Shown: piece by piece, positions 44,453-53,479 of the stretch
Layout of the letters: every line of letters starts with the position of its first letter
Position numbering within the stretch: position 1 is the first letter of the stretch
Source of the DNA: Burkholderia humptydooensis
Lineage (GTDB): Bacteria > Pseudomonadota > Gammaproteobacteria > Burkholderiales > Burkholderiaceae
Reading direction: 5' to 3'
Length of the DNA: 64,000 nt
Assembly: GCF_001513745.1 (NCBI RefSeq)
Contig: NZ_CP013380.1
Location: forward strand, 2,542,001 to 2,606,000
Notes under the pieces: generated by a model
Told to the model about the DNA's origin: nothing
The model's database searches: none
The model's input: the letters and a program-made list of their open reading frames with translations, nothing else
Translations under genes and position numbers: made by a program

Positions 44453-45375
44453 CAGTCGATGTCCACCTTGTCGAAGCGGACGCCCTTGAACACAGGTTCG
44501 CGCAGCTCGCCGCTCGGCAGACGTTCGAGGCAAGCAACCTCGCCGATCTTGCCGATAATTGCTGTCGGGTTAAAGAACCATTGCTCGCGCTCGGCGTTCG
44601 TCCCGCCCGCCGCCTTCACCGGCGTGCCGTCAGCGAACTGGAGGACAATCTTCCCGGCCGTGCCTTCATACTTGCCCTCGCCTTCTTCCACGCCGACGAT
44701 GCGCAGGTCGAACGTAACTCGCGGCTTGACCTTGATGATCGCGCCGTCACTGCCGGAGCCAGCCTTCCAGCCCGCATTCGGGTCACGCAGCACCGCGCCG
44801 TCGAATGCACGCTTGTCGCCGTGTGCGCAAAGCGCGTCCGCGTTCCCCATCGGATCGCCGTACGAACCGGCGAGGAGCAGTGGACAGAGGAACACCGTGT
44901 CGCTCTCCGTGAAGCCCCGCGTCCACACGGTCAGCGTCTCGTAGCGGCGCGAGAACGGATGCGGGCAGTGTCCTGCTTCGAAGTCCTCCAGCGGCATCAC
45001 GTCGAACGCGGCCATCTGAAGATGCGGCGCATTCTCGTGTCGGCGGAACCATCCCGAGATGCGCTTCTGCGGATAGCCTCTCGCCCATGCCTCACCAAGC
45101 ACCGCGAACTGCTGCCCGCGCTGGAGGAGGTCACGGAACAGGTTCAACAGCCGACGCCCGACGTGATCCATGCTGCGGACCTTCTCACCCGTGCGGCTGA
45201 TGATCTCGAAGTGCTGCATGTTCAGCAGCTTCACGATGACGTTGCAGCCGTCGTACTTGTACTGGAGGTCGTACTTGTCGGCGAGATCGCTGATCGCGGC
45301 CGCGCCGATGGCCTTCTTGCGTGCTGCGGAGAGGGAGCTGAACTCGACTGCCTTGTGAACGAGGTAGCGCGCCAT
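44452..45375 (-). CDS. ATP-dependent DNA ligase
   Basis: 307 residues, shorter than most, like phage ligases. Motif I is KYDGCN with the AMP-accepting Lys (about residue 40). SRTGEK, a VLGEAW motif, FDGAVLRD-like GAVLRDP, GAIIKVKP (motif V) and a C-terminal OB fold (IVGVEEGEGKYEG, AGKIVLQF) follow. It seals nicks during phage replication. Coupled to the RNAP gene downstream. Confidence 0.92.
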   Translation of the reverse strand: MARYLVHKAVEFSSLSAARKKAIGAAAISDLADKYDLQYKYDGCNVIVKLLNMQHFEIISRTGEKVRSMDHVGRRLLNLFRDLLQRGQQFAVLGEAWARGYPQKRISGWFRRHENAPHLQMAAFDVMPLEDFEAGHCPHPFSRRYETLTVWTRGFTESDTVFLCPLLLAGSYGDPMGNADALCAHGDKRAFDGAVLRDPNAGWKAGSGSDGAIIKVKPRVTFDLRIVGVEEGEGKYEGTAGKIVLQFADGTPVKAAGGTNAEREQWFFNPTAIIGKIGEVACLERLPSGELREPVFKGVRFDKVDID

Positions 45376-45388
45376 CTAATAGGATTCC

Positions 45389-46099
45389 TTAATAAGCGGT
45401 TGCAAAGAAGTCGGCGTACGACGCGGCCATGATCGACACCTCAGCCCCGAGGTCATCTAGCGAGCCGTCGTTGTCGATGATCTCCATGCCGGGGATCGTC
45501 ACCGCGCCTTCCGTGAGCGCAGCAGCGAGCTGTTCGCTAACATGCTCAGCAACAGGCGATACGTCCGGGCGGCGGACGAGAATGATCTTGTCGGCGACCG
45601 CAGCCTCGTTCTCGAAGCGGCAATCCGTGACTAGCACGATGCCGGGCAGCGCGTCCCACTTCGCGCGAGCCAGTTTGATCCAGAAGTCCTCGTTGACCTT
45701 GCGGCCTGCGTTGCCGATGGTCTGCATGAACTGGCGCGGGCTGATCGAGTAGTACGGGAACGTGGACGACTTGTCCGCAAGGAACTTCTCGCAGTCGTCG
45801 TAGGTGTAGGCAAACAGCTCGGCTCGTGTGTTCATCGGAAGCAGTCGGCAGAACTTGTGCTCGATTGCGTCGAACAGTCGGTTCTCGAAGTCATCGCGTC
45901 CGATAACGTGCGGCGTTTCCTTCGTCTCTCGGCGGAACGGGTTCAACCCGATGTGGTCCGCGATATCGCGCAGGTAGTCCGCGAAGCCGCCGATTGCGAC
46001 ATGTTGGAGTCCGACGCTGACCATGCCGCGCTGGATCATCTGCGCAACCGTGTCCTTGCCAGCGCCAGCCAGCCCCATGATGCCGATTACCTTAGCCAT
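45389..46099 (-). CDS. Deoxynucleoside monophosphate kinase
   Basis: 236 residues with the P-loop GLAGAGKDTVAQ at residues 9-20 and the SPRQFMQTIGNAGR stretch seen in phage dNMP kinases (T4 gp1/T5 type). It phosphorylates dNMPs from host DNA breakdown for phage replication. Its end lies 14 bases before the ligase gene. Confidence 0.85.
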   Translation of the reverse strand: MAKVIGIMGLAGAGKDTVAQMIQRGMVSVGLQHVAIGGFADYLRDIADHIGLNPFRRETKETPHVIGRDDFENRLFDAIEHKFCRLLPMNTRAELFAYTYDDCEKFLADKSSTFPYYSISPRQFMQTIGNAGRKVNEDFWIKLARAKWDALPGIVLVTDCRFENEAAVADKIILVRRPDVSPVAEHVSEQLAAALTEGAVTIPGMEIIDNDGSLDDLGAEVSIMAASYADFFATAY

Positions 46100-46319
46100 A
46101 CATCCTCCCGTAACTTTTGAGCTTGGCGAGCTTTCGGTCGTGGACCTTCTCGCTGCGAATGACGTTGTGCTCCATGAGCAGCTCGGCCAGCGCGAATACG
46201 TCGCCGAGTTCTTGTTCGAGCAGCTTCCTGCTGCCCTTCCCTTGAATGAGCTTGATCGCGGCCTGCGCCAACTCGCCGCCTTCGCTCGATAGGTGTTGCA
46301 GCGCCCCGACCGTATTCAT
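46092..46319 (-). CDS. MazG-like nucleotide pyrophosphohydrolase, compact
   Basis: 75 residues covering just the MazG core: LSSEGGELAQAAIKLIQG (E-x2-E-type helix) and LLEQELGDVFALAELLMEH (E-x2-D helix). Such proteins hydrolyse dNTPs or (p)ppGpp-type nucleotides. The ATG overlaps the stop of the phosphoesterase gene (TGATG), and its 3' end overlaps the kinase by eight bases, so it belongs to the nucleotide-metabolism block. Very short even for phage MazG. Confidence 0.75.
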   Translation of the reverse strand: MNTVGALQHLSSEGGELAQAAIKLIQGKGSRKLLEQELGDVFALAELLMEHNVIRSEKVHDRKLAKLKSYGRMYG

Positions 46320-47521
46320 CAGTTGACGTGGGCCAGTTGAATGACGAAGCTGTCGTACAGCGTGAAGCGCGAGTCGTCGCGCGGCGTATGGAAGCCCATC
46401 CACTGCGCGGGCACGGACGAGAACCCGGCGATGGAGCTGTACTCGACTCCTTCGTTGTCGCTGCCGAAGAACGCACCGTTCACGACGTACTGCCCGGAGT
46501 TGAACGAGCAGACGTTGTGCTTGTCGCCCATGCGGAAGAAGGTGATGTACTTGCCGAGCTGCTCGCTGCGCTTGATCTTGTGCGCCTTCATCGCTGCCTC
46601 GGTCACTGCCACACCAACACCGTGCTCGTACAGCACCGTCTGACCGTAGATGTGCGCTGTGGTGAACACGCCGTCCGGGATGTCGAACGTAACGTGGTCC
46701 ATGCGTGCCGTCCGGCACAGCATCTCCAGCGCCTTGTACAGCGGATAGCTGAGCTGCTCGCGGCCGGGGCGGAACTGCGTGATGCCGTGTCCGTCCCAAT
46801 CGTGGTTTCCCGTAACGCACGGAACGTCAAGCTGAATGCCGAGCTGCGCGAGCGGCTTGAGGATGAACTCGAAAATACCGACTGTCGCATCGTGAATCTG
46901 TTGCGCCGTTCCGGTGTCGGTAGCCCGCGCGCTGTTGTCGTGCTTCTTGTCCGACTCGATGATGTCGCCAATGATGGCGAGGATGACGCGCTCGACGTTG
47001 TAGCCAGCATCGATCTTCTGCTTGATCTGAAACACCAGAGCGCTGCCCAACTCACGCAGCCGGTTGAAAGCGATGTCCGTGTTGTACGTGCCGCTGAGCT
47101 TGCCGATCTGCAAGTCACTGAGCAGCACCTCCACCGTGAGCGGCGTACCCTTCAGGCTGACCGGCATACGCTGCCGCAATAGCGCAACCCGCTTCGTACT
47201 CAGCGTGCGGACTGCATCCGCGATACCGTCGAGGAGAGCCTCGCGAGTCCCGACGCGGCCCAGCGCCTCATCCAATGCACGACGCAGCCGATTGTTCTCC
47301 GTGCGGGTGTTGCGGAGCGCAGCCAGTTCCTTGACCCGATCCTGTTCCTGCGGGAGTTCCGTCGAGTCCAGCTTGCTGACCCAATACCGTGCGAGCTGAG
47401 GGCTGACTGCGCCCCGTCCCAGCTCGGTGAGAAGTGATGCGGCCTTCGCCATGCGTCCTTCGGCATCTGCATAGGCATCCTGAATTTCTTTGTCACTGAA
47501 GTCCTTGCGGGAAACCTGCAT
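46319..47521 (-). CDS. Calcineurin-like metallophosphoesterase
   Basis: 400 residues. The metal-site motifs appear in order: VLLSDLQIGKLSG (D-x-Q/H, about residue 130), IIGDIIESDK (GD), VTGNHDWDGHG (GNHD) and a late MGDKHN with His ligands. The N-terminal 60 residues look like a helix-turn-helix (DAYADAEGRMAKAASLLTEL), so it may act on or near DNA. Position beside exonuclease and endonuclease VII genes suggests a part in DNA processing or nucleotide recovery. Confidence 0.82.
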   Translation of the reverse strand: MQVSRKDFSDKEIQDAYADAEGRMAKAASLLTELGRGAVSPQLARYWVSKLDSTELPQEQDRVKELAALRNTRTENNRLRRALDEALGRVGTREALLDGIADAVRTLSTKRVALLRQRMPVSLKGTPLTVEVLLSDLQIGKLSGTYNTDIAFNRLRELGSALVFQIKQKIDAGYNVERVILAIIGDIIESDKKHDNSARATDTGTAQQIHDATVGIFEFILKPLAQLGIQLDVPCVTGNHDWDGHGITQFRPGREQLSYPLYKALEMLCRTARMDHVTFDIPDGVFTTAHIYGQTVLYEHGVGVAVTEAAMKAHKIKRSEQLGKYITFFRMGDKHNVCSFNSGQYVVNGAFFGSDNEGVEYSSIAGFSSVPAQWMGFHTPRDDSRFTLYDSFVIQLAHVN

Positions 47522-47922
47522 TAATCCTCCTTGGCGAGCTTGGCTTTGGCACGGGCGATGCGCGCCCGCTTGTTCTTGATGAGGCGCTTTTCATCCTCGG
47601 ACTTGTGGGATGGATAGATGACGCCCTTGCCGACTCCGTGCAGCACAGAGCCAGTCTCAGCGTCCGGGCCGAGGTACACCGACACGTTGCGGAGGAACAT
47701 CAGAGGGTCAACGCCTTGTCCGATGCGGAACGCCCAGTTCTCGATCTTGCCCAGCACCGCGTTGCACCAGCGACACACCACGGCTCGGCACTCACCGGTG
47801 CGGTGATCATGGTCAACCACGGTATCGTCGTCCATCAGACGCTCACACAGCGGGCAATGCGGTTTCTCTCTTTGCCACCGCTTACGGTAGCCAGTCAGCT
47901 CAGTCTTGCTGAGTCGCCTCAT
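47521..47922 (-). CDS. Recombination endonuclease VII (His-Me finger)
   Basis: 133 residues with the endonuclease VII core HCPLCERLM, VVDHDHRTGECRAVVCRWCN (His-Me catalytic site and zinc cysteines C-x2-C twice). It resolves branched DNA before packaging. Located directly after the exonuclease gene, which it overlaps by 23 bases, as in phiKMV-like genomes. Confidence 0.92.
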   Translation of the reverse strand: MRRLSKTELTGYRKRWQREKPHCPLCERLMDDDTVVDHDHRTGECRAVVCRWCNAVLGKIENWAFRIGQGVDPLMFLRNVSVYLGPDAETGSVLHGVGKGVIYPSHKSEDEKRLIKNKRARIARAKAKLAKED

Positions 47923-48847
47923 GGGCGATTTCCTCCTTCACTTGAATTCGATCATGTAGCCGCCGTACAGCACCGCGTAGATCATGGCCTTGCGGTACGC
48001 AGCAGAGGAACTCATGAACTGGCGCAAGCGCCGTCCTTCTGATCCAGAGAAGGGCAGCTTGCTCAACAAAGCGTTCGTCCCACTCGCTGCCGTAATGGCC
48101 GCGATACGCTTCAGATACGACGCCATACGCGTCTTGGTTCGAGCGCGTGCCAGACAGCAGCTCCGCTGCTGTCGCTTCGCCGCAGTTCTTGCCTTCATGC
48201 TTCTCCAGTCCGGGGATATGGTCAGCCGAGTCGCCTTGGAGCATCTGGAGCCAGAACCACTTCGTCCCGTACACCAAACCATCCGCGCCGATCACCTCGT
48301 AAGCGCCGAGCGGCACATGCACGAGCAGGTAGTCAGTCCACGTCAGATGTGTGCCGGGAAGCATCCGCATGTCCTTGTCGCGGGTGTGGATCACCACGTC
48401 GCGCACCGGATTCATGCAGTTCGAGGCTAGGCCCATGCCGTCGTCCGCTTCGCGGTCGCGCCATAGCCGCCTGTCCCACGGCTTGTACGGGGCAAGCTCC
48501 AGATATTCGCGGACGAAGCGCCAGTTCACGGGCTTGTGCCCTTGGCGTTGCCCTTGGTACGGTTTCACGGTTGCCGCGTGGAACCGCTTGCCCTTGTTCG
48601 ACGCTGCATGCGTCAGGTGGATAACGCACCGGGTAGCTCCCGCCATGCGGGTCGCTGTCTCGATGCGCTGATCGGTGATGAAGCGTGCCGTCGCCGCCTG
48701 CGTCTCGCTGCCACCAGCGCAGAAGTACGCGGCGTAGTCGCCATCGAGGTGAAGCGTCCGGCCCGGCACAACCTCTTGCGCCGAGTCAGACATCGCCTCC
48801 ACTTCGACCTTGGCTGCGGCTGCTTCGATCTCAGCCGCGAAGGACAT
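47900..48847 (-). CDS. 5'-3' exonuclease (T7 gp6/FEN-like)
   Basis: 315 residues. Acidic active-site segments LHLDGDYAAYF, DREADDGMGL and VVIHTRDKDMRML fit the FEN/5'-nuclease fold, and LQGDSADHIPGLEKHEGKNCGE is the helical-arch-proximal HhH region with its D-x-x-D-N/H-I-P-G motif. It removes primers and recycles host DNA. The ATG overlaps the stop of the SSB-like gene. Confidence 0.85.
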   Translation of the reverse strand: MSFAAEIEAAAAKVEVEAMSDSAQEVVPGRTLHLDGDYAAYFCAGGSETQAATARFITDQRIETATRMAGATRCVIHLTHAASNKGKRFHAATVKPYQGQRQGHKPVNWRFVREYLELAPYKPWDRRLWRDREADDGMGLASNCMNPVRDVVIHTRDKDMRMLPGTHLTWTDYLLVHVPLGAYEVIGADGLVYGTKWFWLQMLQGDSADHIPGLEKHEGKNCGEATAAELLSGTRSNQDAYGVVSEAYRGHYGSEWDERFVEQAALLWIRRTALAPVHEFLCCVPQGHDLRGAVRRLHDRIQVKEEIAHEATQQD

Positions 48848-49767
48848 CAGAACGGCAGCTCGTCGTCCAGCCCGTCCTCCTCCAGCTCGGATTCGAGCGT
48901 GGATGCCGAGTCCGTTTTCGGATCGGGCAGTTTAGCGTCATCGGTCTTCGGTGCGTCCTTCGTCTTCGCAGCTTCCTTCTTCTCCGCAATCGCCTGCTCC
49001 GGCGACTTCCCCACGCTGTTCAGCGCCTCGTCGTCGATGCCGTCGAGGATGGCTTCGATGGGCGAGCCCTTAAAGTTCTTCGCGGCCTTGATGGCGAGCT
49101 GGAACACATTCTTCGAACGGGCCGGTGCCGTGACCTCGCCCTTGTCGTTCTTGCGCTCCGGGTACTCGCCGTCGATGTAGATGCTGTCCCACATACCCTT
49201 GCTCGGGCTGTCCCACAAGAACAGTTTCACCGGGGTAACGGCGGGCGGGACATTCACGCGGCGGCGCTCGCCTGTCTCAGCGTCTTCAACAATCGGCGGG
49301 GCGATGGTGAACGCGCCTGCCGTGCGGTCGTACAGATCGACAGCAACGCGCTCCTTGCCCTGCCGATCCTTGTATGTACGGTGGACAACACGGCCACGGT
49401 ACGCACCGCCGAGCAGCTCCGCGAAAATCTTCGCCTTGCCCTCGTAGTTCATCGTGCGGAACAGTTTGAAGAACCGCGCCTTCTCGTTCAACGACTTCGA
49501 CAGATCGATGCTGATGCGCTGAGCGTCGCCATGTTCGTTCAGCGGGTAGTTCTTGCCGTGCAGTTCGAACACGAGGCGAACCCAATCTTCGATCTTCGGC
49601 TGGTTCTGGAACGTGACTTCTCGCTTACCGAGTTCGAGGTAGCCCACGAGGCGCAGCAGGCACGCCCCTTCGGCGGGCGGGGTGTAGTCGCCACCGCTCG
49701 ATGCGACGTTCATGTCCTTCGAGGTTGCCGCTGCTGCTGCGATTGCTGCTTGGTAATCAAACGTCAT
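48847..49767 (-). CDS. Single-stranded DNA-binding-like protein
   Basis: 306 residues, start at 49767 with AGGAG upstream. The centre is strand-rich (EDWVRLVFELHGKNYPL, VTPVKLFLWDSP), and the C-terminus is very acidic, ending EEDGLDDELPF, close to the D-D-x-P-F tips of SSB proteins that recruit replication partners. It lies between DNA polymerase and exonuclease, where phiKMV-like phages have an SSB-like gene. Assignment by tail and context; larger than T7 gp2.5. Confidence 0.7.
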   Translation of the reverse strand: MTFDYQAAIAAAAATSKDMNVASSGGDYTPPAEGACLLRLVGYLELGKREVTFQNQPKIEDWVRLVFELHGKNYPLNEHGDAQRISIDLSKSLNEKARFFKLFRTMNYEGKAKIFAELLGGAYRGRVVHRTYKDRQGKERVAVDLYDRTAGAFTIAPPIVEDAETGERRRVNVPPAVTPVKLFLWDSPSKGMWDSIYIDGEYPERKNDKGEVTAPARSKNVFQLAIKAAKNFKGSPIEAILDGIDDEALNSVGKSPEQAIAEKKEAAKTKDAPKTDDAKLPDPKTDSASTLESELEEDGLDDELPF

Positions 49768-49778
49768 GCGTTCTCCTA

Positions 49779-52232
49779 TCAGTGAGTAAAGGTCGGCTCG
49801 TAGCCGTTCATGAATTGCTTGCGAAGCCACGGTCGCGCCTTGGCAACTATCGCCTCGAACTCGGGATCGTCGATCTTGTTCTCGGTCCCCATGTTTGGCC
49901 CCCATACCGTGTCGGTCGGGACATGCAGCGGGATCGGCCATTGCAGGAACCACGAGAAGAAGTTGCTCGCTTCGGACATGCAGGCGTGGAGCAGCGCTGC
50001 GGCCTTCGTCGCTACCTTCTTGTGGGCGTCGGCATACTCGGCGTCATGCACCTGATTGACCAGCAGCGCCAGCATCTTGAAGTTCTCGTACGTGTAGAAC
50101 GCACGCACCGTGAGCCACATGCCAGCCTTGGCGATCTCCCCGCCCTCGCCCTGCACCTCGTAGTTCTTGATCTCGGTCGGCATGAAGTTGCGGAGGATAC
50201 CGCGCTTCACGAGGAAGTCCGGTGCCAGCGTCTCCTTGTACGTGTAGAGCTTGCCGCCCGGTGTCCGGCTATGCCCGACGCCGAGCTGCACGTCCGCACC
50301 GTTCGCCGGATGGATCAGCCAGATACCAGCGGGCTCGCGGCTCGCCTTGATCTCTTCGGTCTTCTTTTCGAAGTACGCGGGGACTTCGTGATAGCGCTCG
50401 TCCTCGGCCTGCGCCAACGCCTCGACTTCCTCCAGCGGCATACCCGTGGACTCCGCGATGGTCTTGTTCCCTGCACCATACGCACGCTGGAACGAGAACA
50501 CCTTCGCACCAGTCCGCTTGTAGTCCCACTCAGGGTCGGCGATGATCTTGCACAGCTCGAAGACTTCCTCGTACGTCTTGCCTTCTTTCGCGGCGAGTCG
50601 GACGCAGTGCATGTCCTTGCCGGACTTCAAGTCCTCGATCAGCTTCTCGGCCTTCGTCAGAATCGCTTGGACGTACACCTCCAGCGAGCTGAAGTCGGAC
50701 TGGATGATGACGCCATCCTCGCCCCACCGCGACTCGAACACCTCCTTCACACGGGACTTCTGCCCCTTGCTCAAGTTCTGCAAGTTCGGATTGCTCGACG
50801 ACAGCCGCCCCGTCACCGTGTTCGTGTGGTTCAGCATGTGATGCACGATGCTGTCGAGCTGCACAAGCGTCAGCATCCCGACGTGCGCCTTCTTCTTCTC
50901 GTCGTAGCGGATAAAGTACGTGCCGAGGTCTTTCGTCAGTGCCTGCACACGGGCCATCGCGTCGAGGAACGGGATGCCGCGATTGCCGAGCGCCTCGATC
51001 ACGTCGCCTGCGGTGCTGTACACGCCCGGCTCGCTGCTCTCCCACTTCTTGTCGCCCGTGGTGTATCCCTCGAACGTGTAGAAGTGGTCTTCGATGCGAG
51101 TCTTCGGGCCGCGCTCCTTGTCGGGCACGGTCACTTGCTTGGTCTTCGGCTCGCCCTTGTTCTTGCCGCCTGCGAACTTCACCAGTGGCTCGACGGGCAT
51201 ACCATCATCGGTGCGCTTCTCGTACTCGGCACACTCCATCGTGCTGCCGTCAGCAAGCAGGTAATGCGTCTCCTTCTTAGCGTAATACTGGAGGTTCCCC
51301 TCGGCATCGAGCACCGGGGCCGGTGCCTTGTACTTGACGTTGCCGCCGAAGATGAGCGCCGACTTGTGGAAGCGACTGTTCCAGTTGAACTCGAACGGCA
51401 AGTCCGCCGGGATGTAGCTGTTCACCTCAACCAGCTTCGCAGCCAGCTCCTCCTCGACCTCCTTCGCCAGCTCCTTCGCAAGCGTCTGGTTCACGAACAT
51501 GCCGTTCAGCTCACACTCGATGGTGTAAATGAGCGCGCCCATGTTCATGAAGATCGAGCGGAGCTGGCCTCGTTTGTTCGCGATGAGGTACTGGCTGCGG
51601 AAGATCAGCTCGGTGTTGCCGATGTCACCGTGCTCCCACTCGCCGTTCACCTCAAAGCCCACGAGGTAGTCCATCAGCTTGTCGCGCGGGATGTCGATAG
51701 TATCGACGCCCTGCGCCCACATCAGTTTCACCTCGTCCAGCTTGGCGTTACCACCGTGCTCGATTGCCGTTGTGCCGAGGTCGAGCATGTGCGCTTCCTG
51801 CGCCTGCCCCTTCAGCAGATACTCGGCGAGCTGTGTGTCCCATACGAGGCCACCTTCGGCGACCCACTTCATCCACGCCTTGCGGTTCGCCTCCCGGTTG
51901 CTGTTCGGATTGCCGAGCGCGTACAGCACGTCGAACTTGATGTTGTGCCCGGCGAGAATCTTCGTGCCTTCCAGCAGGTCGACGAACCAGCCCGTGCCCT
52001 GCGCCTTCTTGCTCGCTGCGATGCGGTCCTCTCGGCTCGCGTCCACACCGGCCGCGTCAGGGTAGTAAGCCGCGAATACGCCCGCGTCTCGCTTCTCCAT
52101 TTTCGAGCCGACCAGTTTGAACGCTCGATGCGCGTTCGCCACGATGTAGTTGTCGGGGCTGAAAGCGTTAGCGACTCGCTTGTACTCCTCCTTCGTGGAG
52201 GTTTCCAAGTCCCATACCTTGACCAGATTCAA
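49779..52232 (-). CDS. Family A DNA polymerase (T7-type) with 3'-5' exonuclease domain
   Basis: 817 residues. Exonuclease motifs: WDLETS (Exo I, residues 7-12) and ILAGHNIKFDVLY (Exo II). Polymerase: TGRLSSSNPNLQNL, motif A IQSDFSSLEVYVQA (about 510), motif B KVFSFQRAYGAG and motif C QVHDAEYAD (about 727). Motif C normally reads VHDE; here the acidic residue after Asp is Ala followed by Glu. It replicates phage DNA with the separate helicase and primase encoded next. Overlaps the helicase gene by four bases. Confidence 0.94.
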   Translation of the reverse strand: MNLVKVWDLETSTKEEYKRVANAFSPDNYIVANAHRAFKLVGSKMEKRDAGVFAAYYPDAAGVDASREDRIAASKKAQGTGWFVDLLEGTKILAGHNIKFDVLYALGNPNSNREANRKAWMKWVAEGGLVWDTQLAEYLLKGQAQEAHMLDLGTTAIEHGGNAKLDEVKLMWAQGVDTIDIPRDKLMDYLVGFEVNGEWEHGDIGNTELIFRSQYLIANKRGQLRSIFMNMGALIYTIECELNGMFVNQTLAKELAKEVEEELAAKLVEVNSYIPADLPFEFNWNSRFHKSALIFGGNVKYKAPAPVLDAEGNLQYYAKKETHYLLADGSTMECAEYEKRTDDGMPVEPLVKFAGGKNKGEPKTKQVTVPDKERGPKTRIEDHFYTFEGYTTGDKKWESSEPGVYSTAGDVIEALGNRGIPFLDAMARVQALTKDLGTYFIRYDEKKKAHVGMLTLVQLDSIVHHMLNHTNTVTGRLSSSNPNLQNLSKGQKSRVKEVFESRWGEDGVIIQSDFSSLEVYVQAILTKAEKLIEDLKSGKDMHCVRLAAKEGKTYEEVFELCKIIADPEWDYKRTGAKVFSFQRAYGAGNKTIAESTGMPLEEVEALAQAEDERYHEVPAYFEKKTEEIKASREPAGIWLIHPANGADVQLGVGHSRTPGGKLYTYKETLAPDFLVKRGILRNFMPTEIKNYEVQGEGGEIAKAGMWLTVRAFYTYENFKMLALLVNQVHDAEYADAHKKVATKAAALLHACMSEASNFFSWFLQWPIPLHVPTDTVWGPNMGTENKIDDPEFEAIVAKARPWLRKQFMNGYEPTFTH

Positions 52233-53479
52233 TCCTCGAACCTCCCTATCGATCCCTTGAACGAGACTTCGCGGCGCGGGTCTTGAGGTGCCCCATCGCG
52301 GCGCTTCTTGTTCTTTGGTGTACTTATGAATCGGGTGTTCTGCAAGTCCACGTTGTTGCTGCGGCCGAGCATGATGACGGCATCCGCCGCACCCGCCTTA
52401 CCTGTCTTGCTGTTCGCCAGCATGGAGAGCTTCGGGAACACCTCGCCGTCCGCCTCGCCGTTGAGCTGCGACGTTGCGATAGCTACGTGTTCGTACTTCA
52501 CGGCGAGCACACGCGCCCGCTGATACAGCCATTCGAGAAGCTGGTCGGTACGCGTCCCGCCGTTTGTCGCCGTGCCGATGTCCGCCTGCACGTTGTCCAA
52601 CATGTCGTACACGACTACTGCCGGATCAAGCTCCTTGATGATTTCCTCAAGGCGCGACATGGTGTAGTCGTGTACGTCGAACACGATGATGCGGTCGGTG
52701 CCGCCAATGGCCTTCAGGTATTCCTGATAGACGGTTCCCGCGCGGGACTTCTCCACAAGTTCCGCGTTGTCTACGCCCAGCGCTGCGTTGAACAGGCGAT
52801 GACGCAGCCTCTTGCCCGGCCCCTCGTTGTTCAACACGATGATCGGGCGGTCACGTCCGGGCCACACCACGTCAACCTGCGGGGCCATGTACGTAAGCTC
52901 GCTCGCAAAGAACGTGGACTTGCCGCTGTCCACGCGGGCCGCAACGACGATGAAGTCGCCAGCTTGCGCGGGCGTCATGCTTTCGTTCAAACAGTTCAAC
53001 CGCCAGTGAAGGCCGGTATCGTTCGCCGTCTCCTCAAGCATGTCCTCGATGCGGGCCTTAACCTTCGGGAACTTTTTCTCCCTTGCGATCCACGTCTCAT
53101 GCTGCTCAGCGAGGGACCGCAGCGCGGCGGTAAGGTCCACCTCGCCGTCGTTGAATCCTTCGAGCGCGGTCTGTAGCTTCGTTGCCGTGGCGAGCGATAC
53201 CAAGCGCTCGCGGATACCGTCCTCAGTTCCGGGCGGCGGCGGGTTCACTGAATCGAGAATGGCGGCACGGAAGACCGTCATGTTCTCGGGTTGGAGTTTC
53301 GGATGGAGTAATGCGAAGTAGGACAGGAACGCTGACGGGTCAATGCCCTGCGTCTCAGGATTGACACGGAAGAACTTCCCGTAATCTTTGAGAATCGTTC
53401 GTGTCGCCAGCTCCAGAGAGTCCAGCGGCACGAAGTTAATCAAGCGTTCGTACTGTTCCCGCGTTCGCAGTAGCCTCAA
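52229..53479 (-). CDS. DnaB-type replicative helicase
   Basis: 416 residues, RecA-fold helicase of the T7 gp4/DnaB group: Walker A AARVDSGKSTFF (about residue 195), Walker B AVVVYDMLD, and a late IATSQLNGEADG segment with the sensor Gln. In T7 primase and helicase are one protein; here, as in phiKMV, they are two adjacent genes overlapping by four bases. N-terminal part (1-130) is an unassigned helical domain. Confidence 0.9.
   Translation of the reverse strand: MRLLRTREQYERLINFVPLDSLELATRTILKDYGKFFRVNPETQGIDPSAFLSYFALLHPKLQPENMTVFRAAILDSVNPPPPGTEDGIRERLVSLATATKLQTALEGFNDGEVDLTAALRSLAEQHETWIAREKKFPKVKARIEDMLEETANDTGLHWRLNCLNESMTPAQAGDFIVVAARVDSGKSTFFASELTYMAPQVDVVWPGRDRPIIVLNNEGPGKRLRHRLFNAALGVDNAELVEKSRAGTVYQEYLKAIGGTDRIIVFDVHDYTMSRLEEIIKELDPAVVVYDMLDNVQADIGTATNGGTRTDQLLEWLYQRARVLAVKYEHVAIATSQLNGEADGEVFPKLSMLANSKTGKAGAADAVIMLGRSNNVDLQNTRFISTPKNKKRRDGAPQDPRREVSFKGSIGRFED

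Noticed and set aside
49701..52286. 861-residue plus-strand frame opposite the DNA polymerase
   Set aside because: Antisense shadow; Leu/Arg/Val-rich with no domain.
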